A stretch of 64,000 nt of DNA from Protonemura montana (Eukaryota; Arthropoda; Insecta; Plecoptera; Nemouridae), in assembly GCA_947568835.1 (NCBI GenBank), contig OX387606.1:22855225-22919224 (forward strand), given 5' to 3'. Of the stretch, positions 47,077 to 57,300 are shown one piece after another. Made by a program: the position numbers and the translations under genes. Position 1 is the stretch's first letter, and each line of letters starts with the position of its first letter. Under the pieces are notes generated by a model that did not search any database, had not been told where the DNA came from, and saw only the letters and a list, made by a program, of their open reading frames with translations.

Positions 47077-50000
47077 TCAATAGTTCTGGTAATGATTGAG
47101 TCGCAGGAGCGCCACCTGCGACGCGTTCCCCCCGAATGCCAAGTAACCCCCGTTGGGAGAGAACGCCATGCAATTCACAACCCCCTGCATGCTGGCCCCA
47201 CCAGGATCCGTCTTGCGTCCCGGAAAGTTGGCAAACACAGTGCAGCTCGGCAGGTGTACCAATCGTATCGAGCTTTCCCCGAACGATGACCACATCCCAA
47301 GTATCTCCTCGCTCGCGTTAAATGTCAGTCCTGAGATGGGGGTCACCAGGTTGAGGATGCTCTTCACCGGCTCACGCTTCGGCGTGGCGGTCGAGTAGAT
47401 GTTGACGATGCCCGACTTGCAGCCCGTTGCCAGGTATTGGCCTGACGTGGCGATTGCAACGCCGCTGAGGCAGCCGACGTCGTGGAAACGCTCGACGCAA
47501 GCGCGGGACTTGGTGTCCCAAACGTAGATCTCTCCCTCGTCTGTTTGAAATAGTAAGGGATCTTAACGTATACAATATCACAGTCTTAAAGATGGCAACA
47601 AAACTTCGGCTCAAGACCGCAAGCCATTTCTATAAGACTGAAACCGTTCAATACATTCCCATCAGCTCCCAGCTCTGAACCACTTTGCGATTCCAATGAC
47701 AAGATAAGAAAAAATTTTCTAGAATCATAAGAGACATGACGACAAGACGGTGATGTGGTTCAAAGCCACGGTCTGTTGTTAATGAAGTTGACGGTTGCGC
47801 TAAGTTTGATTCACTTTCGGTCCTAAACTAAAAAAGGAGTAAAATTCAATAAAAACAGGACAGCTGTCAACTAAATCACCATCTACGTGAATGTGTGTCT
47901 TAAATATTTATCTCAATAGAAGATAGTTTTTATAAGAACTCTTTTATGAATGTTTAAAAATTAAAATATGGACAAGTCTAAGATGTAGGTAAAATAAATT
48001 GAGAACAATAGTTTGTCCTCAATTTATTTTAGGAAATGCATTTAAGTTAGGAAATGCATTTAAGTTAGGAAATGCAGACATTTTTCTTGCTTATCCCCGT
48101 TATTTGGTCAGAAAATGCGAGATTTTAATTATTTGTATCTAGTATTTAGCCCAAAAAGTAGACCATCAGATAAAAGAATATAAAGTATCTAGGTAAAATA
48201 GCAGATACTTCAATTGTGTCCATGCATCACAGCACAGTAATACCACACTAGTATTACCACTTTACCATCGGAATTATTATTATCATTATTACTACTATTA
48301 TCGTTGAGTGTAGGATATAGGTAGAGTTTCAACGTCAATGTTAAAGTCTCTGCGTGAAAAATGACTACCTTACCGACAAAAATGCAGAGTACCGGAAGTT
48401 CACGTTAAGTGGAGCCACTGTCGTATGAATTTTAATTTCGATATTTCTCGTAGGTTAACTCACTTTTGAAACTTTTCATGCTCAAAAAATCTTCATCAAT
48501 GTTTACCTCAACGATTGATATACATGTAACAATATTAAGAAGCGAGTAAATACGATAAATATCGAAATTAAATTTCATACGACAGTGGCTCCACTTAACG
48601 TGAACTTCCGGTACTCTGCATTTTTGTCGGTAAGGTAGTCATTTTTCACGCAGAGACTGTAACATTGACGTTGAAACTCTACCTATAACCTACACTCAAC
48701 GCTATTATTATCATATTTATTATAACTGTATTTTATTAATATTTCTTTTATGTACTATCCTGACAATCCCAACGGGATTCATGGCTTGTAAATTTTTTTT
48801 TTTTTAATTTAAGCCAATAAAGGAAATCAATTAATCAAACAGGTTGCCATTTGTGAAGACATTTTTGAGGCGTCTGGTTTTTGTTCAGGTTCTTGAAAAA
48901 AAAGTTTGTTTGGCTATTTGCATGAGACTCTAAAACCTTGTTTAAAGTGTAGCGAAGATGGCTACGTACTGATCAAACAACCGGACCGATTAAGATAACA
49001 TTTTCACGACAGGAAACAGTAACTCTTTTAGACCGAGGTCTTTTATGGACTGCAAACTCATCACAAAAGAAATTCAACCGTAAAGCCATAATGCACTCTG
49101 TAGGCTCTGAAAACCCGTGAAATTTTATTAATACAGACTGTCCAGTAAGTATTTAGCATTGTTTTTATCCTCTAAATATGCCGAACAAAGTACTGGGCAC
49201 AAGCCAATCAAACGGTGCATCAGTATTTGATGCATAAGAAATGCATATTATAACCAATAAACAAAATTTTTGGATTAACAATTAACTGAAAAAATGTCTA
49301 GGGACTTGCAAATCAACATTTTTTTGAAATAATAATAATAATAATTTCTCTAGTTTAGACAATGCTGCCTGGTTACACAACGTACATCACACTTATCCAT
49401 TGAATTGTAAAAAAATGCTCATATAAAATTTGCAAATAAAAATAATGTGTAAATGTCTGGGGCTTATATCAAAGCTTAGATAGTGTTTATTAGAACTAGC
49501 TAACCCAGGTGGAAAACCTACATCTACAGGTGCACATAGATGTCACAGTTGCAAAGGTAAAGGTGAACTTAACATTTTCCTAGACGTTGTCTTCCTTACC
49601 ACCATGAGAGTAGAGCCGAGTCCCGGTTGAATTGAAGGAGATCGCTTTCACTTCGGCGTTCATTTTCAGGGTGTCAATGAGTTCTTTAGTGCGCGTGGTG
49701 AGTAGATGTATGTAGCCAAAGCGGCCGGCCACGGCAATAAGGGATCCATCAGGTGAGACTTTGAAGTTCTGCAAGGAAGATTTTGATTGCACTTAGAACA
49801 GGGAACAATTGCTTATGTAATATTTTACTCTCAAGAAAAGACAGAGGTACACTTTACATACCTTAAAGTTTGTTATCAGTTTTGGACCGACGATTCTGGT
49901 ACTGGTGGCAGCTTCCATGTCATAACTGTATAAGTGCTTGTGAAACTGGGAGCCAACCAAAAATTCCGTGCCATTTGCTGCAAATTTAGCACAGTGTATG

Positions 50001-50842
50001 GTGAACTTGTCGAATTGTATTGCCTGAAGTTTGGGGTTCGTCCTTCCATTTACTTCGTACAAAGCTGCAACCCCATTTGTGTCTGTGACAAGTCCAACTG
50101 TGGCACCAGGATGGAATTCAACGGCTGAAATATGCGCATTATGCTCGGAATCACTGTTTAGATCAAGATTGCGTTTGTATCCTAATTTTCCCTTGGTGAG
50201 ACTAGCGTGCTTAATTGTGCTTCTCGACAGTAAATTTCCAGCATGTTTGAGAACTATATTATCCTCTTCGTCTGATGATGAAGATGTACGCTTTCGCTCC
50301 AGCTTAGCCCAATCAGGATTTCCATGATAAGTTTCAAATTTTTTAACTCGATTCGCAGTGTATTCTGAAGGGTCTTGATCAGTCCATGCTGGCTTACGCT
50401 TGGAGTCGCTAGTTGCGATTTGGTTGGCAAGAAATTCCTCCGATATAAGAGGACCCTTTGCGGATTCCTCAAACAAACCGGTCGTTTCACCAAGGACCAA
50501 TTTTTCAAGACTGAAATATCATAAGAAGCACGAGTTAAAGTCAATTAGGTAACACATGTAACACATGCTAGAAGTATAGGCTGAAAACGTGGTCAGACAT
50601 GCCGATCAGACATAACCTCAAAACAACATTATTGTCATTATGGCCTTTTACCTCGATTCATCGTATTTGCTACTTTGTTGTAAGCCCAAAGGCGTGAAAA
50701 CATTTTTCTTGTTTTTTGTTATTCCACTTAATGATTTTGCCTTTCGTTCTTTTTTAGTTAATTTTGATTTTGACAGCCCAGTAGGCACCGCAACTCCTTG
50801 TTTTGACGCCATTTTTAAATCGGAACAGCCTTGTCGAAGCAT
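47077..50842 (-). CDS. UTP18: U3 snoRNA-associated protein 18, WD-repeat (complete)
   Basis: Nucleolar WD40 component of the UTP-B complex in the small-subunit processome, needed for 18S rRNA maturation. Exons 50842-50652, 50510-49862, 49768-49600 and 47540-47077 join in phase to give 490 aa (human about 556, with a longer N-terminus). Recognisable parts are LEKLVLGETTGLFEE, the acidic SSSSDEED linker, AHISAVEFHPGATVGLVTDTNGVAALYEVNGRTNPKLQ, FKVSPDGSLIAVAGRFGYIHLLTTRTKELIDTLKM, EIYVWDTKSRACVERF and IRLVHLPSCTVFANFPG with a HYQNY end. The ATG at 50812 (MASKQGVAV, strong aaaATGGc context) is an equally likely start and gives 480 aa. Head to head with the NDP kinase gene; intron 3 contains a 400-bp foldback MITE. 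Confidence 0.93.
48033..48078. repeat. 18-bp triplication
   Basis: Three direct copies of ttaggaaatgcatttaag (the last one partial) in UTP18 intron 3. Each contains ATGCAT. It is a short tandem repeat with no other recognised role. Confidence 0.6.
48302..48701. mobile_element. 400-bp foldback MITE with 7-bp target duplication
   Basis: Nearly perfect inverted arms of about 140 bp (48302-48446 and 48560-48701), starting cgttgagtgtagg and ending cctacactcaacg, around a loop of about 115 bp. ctattat flanks both sides (48295-48301 and 48702-48708), a possible 7-bp target-site duplication, although the area is simple sequence. No ORF. The arms and loop resemble the elements at 2813, 13345 and 33085. 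Confidence 0.8.
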
Positions 50843-51144
50843 TCCGTGTTAATTTTGTTATGTTTTCTTTTTTATTTCAATTCAAATTCAAGTAAATTAT
50901 TTCAAAATATCAAATGAAAATTTTTAGAGTATTATTTGGTTAGTATTTTAGTTACATTTTCTTATTTCAAGAGTTAACCGTTGTTTTACAGAGACAGATT
51001 TGAATCTAGTTTGGGTTCGAGGCTCTTTGCCTACCGGCATTTATAATATCCGTTTCACGGCCGACATCCTTCTTTCACGTCGCTTTGTCGTTGCGTATGG
51101 TCATTTGTTCGATACTCAATTTATTTCATTTCTTTTTTAACGCA
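50843..51144. promoter_or_regulatory. Shared UTP18 / NDP kinase promoter
   Basis: Only 302 bp separate the two start codons, which point away from each other. The UTP18 side is AT-rich. The NDP kinase side (51030-51096) is richer in GC with pyrimidine runs (catccttctttcacgtcgc) that could act as a TOP-like start. No TATA box is evident. Confidence 0.55.
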
Positions 51145-51968
51145 ATGGCTGGAGAAGGACCGAGGGAACGTACGTTCATCATGGTGAAGCCTGATGGAGT
51201 ACAGCGAGGGCTTGTTGGAAAAATCATTAAGCGGTTCGAGGCAAAGGGCTTTAAACTGGTCGCCATGAAGCTGATGTGGGTACGTATAGGTTTTTCACAA
51301 AACGTGCATGCTTATATGGCAGTTGGCGCTTCTCCTAGTGTCATTCGAGCCTGTCAATTTCGTCGCAAATCAAGGTCGAATGGGATATTACCCTTAAAGA
51401 AACCTTTTATCTCTGCTTTTGTCCTCTAAACGACTTGACGGCGTCGTTACATGCCAATTACTATCCATGTCAATTATCCTTGTACCATCTTTTTTCTAAG
51501 CTTGTACCATTTTTCCCCTTTGGGAATTTTGGGGTATTGATCAACTAAGTATTCTTGACATGAAAGTCCCTTGGGAGACACCAAATAGTTACGCAACATT
51601 TTATTGATTGGTGTTATTCATTTACTTTCCAGGCCAGCGAAGGACTTCTTCAACAACATTATGCTGACCTCTCAGCCAGGCCTTTCTTCCCAGGTCTTGT
51701 CAAGTACATGGCATCTGGTCCAGTTGTCCCGATGGTCTGGGAGGGTCTGAATGTCGTGAAGACTGGCCGTGTGATGCTCGGCGCCACCAATCCTCTGGAC
51801 TCTGCACCAGGCACGATCCGTGGAGACCTCTGCGTGCAAGTTGGACGTAACATCCTCCACGGCTCAGACTCCGTTGAGGCTGCCGTCAAAGAAAGTAATC
51901 TCTGGTTCGAGCCAAAAGAGCTCGTTTCATGGACCCCGGCTGCCGAGTCGTGGGTGTACGAGGACTAA
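51145..51968 (+). CDS. Nucleoside diphosphate kinase (NME/awd family, complete)
   Basis: Transfers the gamma phosphate between nucleoside triphosphates and diphosphates through a phosphohistidine. Exons 51145-51279 and 51633-51968, phase 0, give 156 aa, the usual length for group I NDP kinases. Visible landmarks are [17 protein letters not shown] near the start, [34 protein letters not shown] and the active-site NILHGSD with His121. The C-terminus AAESWVYED closes the fold. The chosen ATG has a strong context (gcaATGGc). An in-frame upstream ATG at 51097 would add 16 mostly hydrophobic residues, recalling the anchored NME3 form. Confidence 0.96.
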
Positions 51969-52216
51969 GCATTCCGTCGCATGGTTAGCCATTCACAGAG
52001 ATGCCGAAAATGACATTCTCAAATGCACGTAATACCTCTTGCAAGTCGAGTACACTCCACATTCACTAACTTAACGATTGTTTAATTACCATTTTATGTA
52101 TACCTGTAAATGGAAGATGATCATTGCAAGCAGATAAACTATCGAAGGAAAGCTACTGATTTATTAATGAAAATACCCACAACTTTCCATATAAATAGCA
52201 TGCTCCTTTGCAGAAA

Positions 52217-52474
52217 TTATGTCTTTTCAAACTGTCCGTTCTTCACAAGTTCTTCTAAAAACTGCATTACCAGTCGCAAATATTTAACAGGAATTCTCTC
52301 TTTTATTGGAGACTGATTGCTAGCATACGAATACTTAGCATCGGCTAACTTAACAAACCTAGATAACAAGATTGGAAAAAATGAGTTATTCTTTACATTC
52401 AAACCGGTGTAAATAGTTTTTGTCGAACCTGCATAGCAGGTGCCACAGAGAGACTTTGAAGCCAAGGCTGCCAT
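52217..52474 (-). CDS. Small hypothetical protein, 85 aa
   Basis: Unrecognised single-exon ORF starting MAALASKSLCGTCYAG in a good context (aagATGGc) and ending NGQFEKT. The N-terminus is poor in acidic residues and rich in Ser/Ala/Lys, as in some mitochondrial precursors. The second half (KERIPVKYLRLVMQFLEELV) looks helical. A broken relative lies at 40529-40760, and a more decayed one is hinted at near 33700. All three have the same upstream flank and the 41-bp unit, so this is either a host gene copied by a mobile unit or a protein of the mobile unit itself. Confidence 0.35.
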   Translation of the reverse strand: MAALASKSLCGTCYAGSTKTIYTGLNVKNNSFFPILLSRFVKLADAKYSYASNQSPIKERIPVKYLRLVMQFLEELVKNGQFEKT

Positions 52475-52479
52475 CTTGA

Positions 52480-52735
52480 TAGTCGCTGATTTTAGGTTCT
52501 CTTAAAGTGCCTGGGCTATTTTAAGTGTTTGCATCAGTAGTCTTTGTAGCTTTCACCACTTAAATTATGAAAATTGATTGTAAACTTGTTTCAAAACTCT
52601 AAAGTTAGTGTTGAAATCGGAGGGACATCTTGGATTTAGGGAGTCCTACCTGTTGCCAACAATGGATTGCCGGACTTCAATTTTGATCTGCTGGCTGGAT
52701 CCTATGCTCCATCGAGGGTTTTAGGTACCTATTAG
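52480..52735 (-). repeat. Dispersed unit: flank plus one 41-bp minisatellite repeat
   Basis: Matches the sequence beside both cycle-intron arrays: gtagctttcacc, tcctacctgttgccaaca, then a single gctggctggatcctatgctc unit. On the minus strand the order is minisatellite unit, about 200 bp, start codon of the 85-aa ORF. Confidence 0.75.
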
Positions 52736-54383
52736 GCAGTAGACACAGTTGTTATTTGCAGAGTTGAGTAACACTTACTTAACACCAGTAGACACCTTGT
52801 AGCAGCCACCGGAATATATACTAGTTCCTAAGCTGTTTTCAACAATAAATAAATAATAAATAAATAAAAGTAAGAAAGCCATAGTTTGAACAACTACATT
52901 ACCCTGTGCAAAGGGACATACATACCCTGTGCAAGGAGACCGAGGGTCTCCTTGAAATTCTGCAACACTTGAGCCTCTAAGTCATGAACTCTTCCTCCTG
53001 ACTCAATCTATGTTCAGGTCACTGCACAGGTAGGTAGGTACCTTCTACCTCTTAGGCACAATACTTGTCTGAAATTATTCATTTCCACAAAATTTGCCAT
53101 TGAAATTAGTATCACAGATTACTGCCATTTTCTAGTGCACGGACTTGCTTGCGTTCTGGTTACATGGCATTGCAAATTGATTAGGCCTTCGTTTGCTGAA
53201 CCAAAATGTCTGATTCCTACGGATTGATCATGAAAAAAAAATAGCTCTTTTGATGGATTTTAGGTATTACGGTACCCACGTTGATGGTACCGGCACAAGA
53301 CTTGACTTGATTTATAACTAGGAAATAATAATTAAAAAATAAAGACAGAGTTGGTTTTTTGATACTTAACAGTCAGTTTCTGAGGAATTTTGAGGTAGAG
53401 ATCTTGTTAACTGATACATTATTTTCTGTAAAAGACCAAAATTGCAGAATATTCCCAAGATATTGAAACAGATCCATGCCTAGCTTAGTGCCAAACCCAT
53501 AGTGGCATCTCTCCTTCCCACAAGCAAGGCTTTGCAAAGGAATTCTGTTTCACATGAAACGATATGACTTGGTGTCAAGGTCTTGCCTGACTGGCACAAA
53601 TTCATTCAGGTAACTACAAATTCACTCCCTCACATAATTACTGTTTGCTCCATTATCCTGCAGGTAAGTCTCCAAGACTGCATCATAGCACAAATCAAAG
53701 CTTCAATGCTAAATTGTAGCGCACTGCCATGCAAGCATGGTCTTGGTTGACTGCTGATATCTTCAGTGCTTGGAATGTTGTTCGTCAAGCTCAAGTTTAT
53801 TAGACCACAAACAAGTGGTACACCGAAATGGTGTAAGTTGGCCCCCAAATAGTGGCGTTAAAAGTCAATCGGAGCTGAACCATGTTTAACAAATTTAGTA
53901 AAAATATGTCATATGGAGACTCATTGACAGTTATGACTTCAAAATTAAATTGTATGCACCAATTGCAGCTACATTAAAAAAGTAGACAGATGATTAACTG
54001 TAAAATAAATGATATATTGCTTTGAGATTATATATACGATTAATACATTGCAACAATGATAACATTTGCATTGGATATATATATTGATAATCCAGCTCTG
54101 TTTGAGCCGGTACAGTTGGACTATCCCTAGTATGCATTTATCACCTGACAGAAACGATCCATTGAAGATCGAAAAGAGCCTGGCAAACATACCAAACGTT
54201 TCTCAGTCACTTATTTTGTAGTAAAAAAATGTTTTGCTTAACTTTCATCACATAACTGTTAAGTGTTGCATTGCTAGCAGCCCATTAAATACTCCTTAGC
54301 AATTAGCACATAAAATTTGTGAAAAAGACCACAAATGTTGACCGTTTGAGAGCATAGAACAAAAAGTAATTTCAGCAATAATC

Positions 54384-57300
54384 TCATGCTCTTTCCGCCA
54401 ATTCAGCAGCTTTCGACAAAATTATCTGAATATCCATGGACGGGAAGTTCTGAAAGAATACATTTTTCACATTATTTGTGTACTGTGGCAATAAAATTGC
54501 TCTTCAAGCCTGGAGAAAATTCTACCAACAGTTCAGAGGAAGCTTATTTGAAAAATGGTAAATTTGCTATTACCAAAGACAAAATTTTATAAAATCTCAA
54601 AAATCCTTACCTGTAAAAGTTTAACGTTGGCAGGAAAGTCTCCACTGAGTAGCTGCTCTCGAACAATTCTGTAAGCAGACGGAAAGTGAGTTCCTGGCAG
54701 TGCAAGTTTGATCTCTAGATCTTGATTTAAAAGAAGATACGGGACATCTAGAAAAAAACTGCTGAAGACTGGAAATTAGTATTCCCTTCTTATAATGCAT
54801 AATGATTGTTGTTATTAATTTTATGATTTTTGTGTAAGACATAAATAAATGAAAAAGGAAAAGAGCATCGGGAGGGAGTTGGGCAACAAAATACGCACAC
54901 AATCATGGCACAGCAGATGTGGATAAGAAAGTCAAAACGCTTCTCGTCGGCGAACAAAGAGTCCCAAATCCGAAGTACGTCAGGGAGAGAGAATTCCTGG
55001 GACAGCAACAGGGTTAGCCAGCTGAAACAAGGGCACATTGTCAACATACAGGCAACAGAAATCTCACAGGCTTCAAAATTCAGGGAAAATAAGACACATA
55101 CACATTTAATGCACAGCGTAGAAAAACTAGCTAATTGCAAGCTTCCTATCGTTAGGTAAAATTTTATCTTGCTGCAAAGCCTGCATAACTCTAATCCACT
55201 AACACCAGTGTGGATGAATTCGTAGAACTGCCCTCAGCTAGAGAGCTGCTAGCCATGTCAAAGACGGAACTTACCAGCATTGAAAAATCCTCAAAAGCAG
55301 CAACCAGAACACACTAGACCGAACCTGGGATCTCTTAATTGGATGCCCTATTTCATTTTCTTCTTATTTCCTGATCTTATTTTATTTTTCTACCAACAAG
55401 ATATGGAACTTTCCAGGATATCACAGACTTTTCCATACTAATTGTTAATCTCACTGGCATGGCATGCAAGAATTGCCCCAGTGGCCAGAATGGAGTTGTA
55501 AATCACTGGCTTTTTAGAGAAACATACGATATTGTATTGTTAGAGCCACGATTATATGGTGATGCGCGAAATCGCGAATTGTTCTTATCTCTTGTTATTC
55601 TTACAAATTAGTGTGATTCATAGAATTCCCATCTCAAATATGTAAGAAGCTCATCGCGACAAAACGCGAAATTCACGAAAAATCATCCATAACAACGAAA
55701 TCAACTATTTTCCGCGAAATCATCGCGAAATGAGCCTTTTCCCATCCAATTATCTTAAATTTCAGATAATCGGTTTTTTTTTCATTTTTATCAAACCATA
55801 TTTCACGGAAAATAAATAAACAAGTAAAATAACCCGTTTGTTTTTATGCTAAATTAAGAGATAATGAAGCTATTTCTCTGAAATATGTGTATTTTGCGAA
55901 ATAGCCACTTATTTCCATGCAAAATATTTAAAATGTTTATTTTATCTCTCTAAACACACATTTCCATGAATTTGTCATATTCAGGTCTGTTTCTCATCAA
56001 ATGCTGTCAACATTCCTAAGTTTAGGGGGTAGAAGTAGTGGGGCAAAATGTTTGCAGTAGGAAACCATTGCCATTGGTTGGCTGAATCTTCCCCTCCTTG
56101 CCATGTGAGCACCAGCACCACATGCATTCAGTCTATATAGAGATTAGCTGGGATTTCAAATTTCAATGGGGTGTAATAAATCTTTGACTTTTGAGGATCA
56201 AGCAAAGCAACTCTTTGTGAGTGATGGATATATTTTCATGTGTGGAATCTGGAACACCAGACTTGTCTGGGAGAAAAAAGACAATCTTGCAAAGTATGTT
56301 GTTAGTACCAGGCAGTGGGTCTAATTCAAATTCTAATGGACATAAAAATCTCAAACTTCTCATTTGCAGTTCTGACTTAGCAAACTATTTGGGCCCCAGT
56401 GAACAGTGTTGATGCAGAGAGGTTTTTTAGGGAAGCTACCATTGAAACTTGTTCAATGTTCAGTTTAACAAGTGGTAGGTGTCGCTCTTACTGCCATACA
56501 ATGTATTTCATGGTGGCATTTATGTAAAATATTGATTTGTGCTATTAATTTTGTTCCAAGTCCCTAACAAATACCGATGTTGAGGACCTACACGAAATAT
56601 TTGCTTTATTGTAATTATTATTGATCACTTCTTTATTAAAGATCCCAGTGCTTACCCTAAATCTTCATTCCTTTCGAATGTAGATCGCAAAACCCCTTTT
56701 TTCTATTTAGCTATAAACGCTAAAATTCAAATAATTAGCACTAAAATTTTGATAAAACTAATGCTAAAAACACGGTTTTTCTTTTTTTCGTCACCTATGT
56801 CTGAAATCTGTTATAGACATGAAATTCTGTACTTTTTCCATAACACCGCCATAACACCGAAATCCAAAAAGCTTACCACGAAATTATCGAAATCATAACA
56901 CCATAAAATCTTGGCTCTATGTATTGTGTATTCAAAACCTTTACAATTTAGTAATTACAACTCAAAATATTATAGAAGTAAAAAAATTGTCGAGGTTAAC
57001 ATTAATAGAGAAATTGAGAGTCAACCAGTCTGAAAAGCGGATAGTCTACAAGAAATTACGCTCTTAAATTCCTTACCGTTTGCAATGGCGGTGACTCCAT
57101 CTCTAAGCACCTCAATTTTTGTTGGTATCGACTGACTTTGATTTTTGAAAGGTAGTTAAAACATTAGCTCTAAACCAACCCAATGGCACCCACCCAATGG
57201 TAACCATAGACTTTAGTGTAGTTTTGTTGAAGCTATATAGTATTGTACACAAAGCTAGTGGTTACCCACCGAAAGCTGTAGTACTGCGGGCAGAGTTCAA

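Larger units (their letters stand above)
51969..54383. other. Region between NDP kinase and TBC1D13
   Basis: Contains the NDP kinase 3' UTR, the small ORF at 52474-52217 with its repeat-derived upstream flank (to 52735), then AT-rich sequence to 54380. No other coding exon was recognised. tttatt strings around 52150 and 52840-52860 are in both orientations. The TBC1D13 3' UTR should occupy the right-hand end. Confidence 0.45.
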
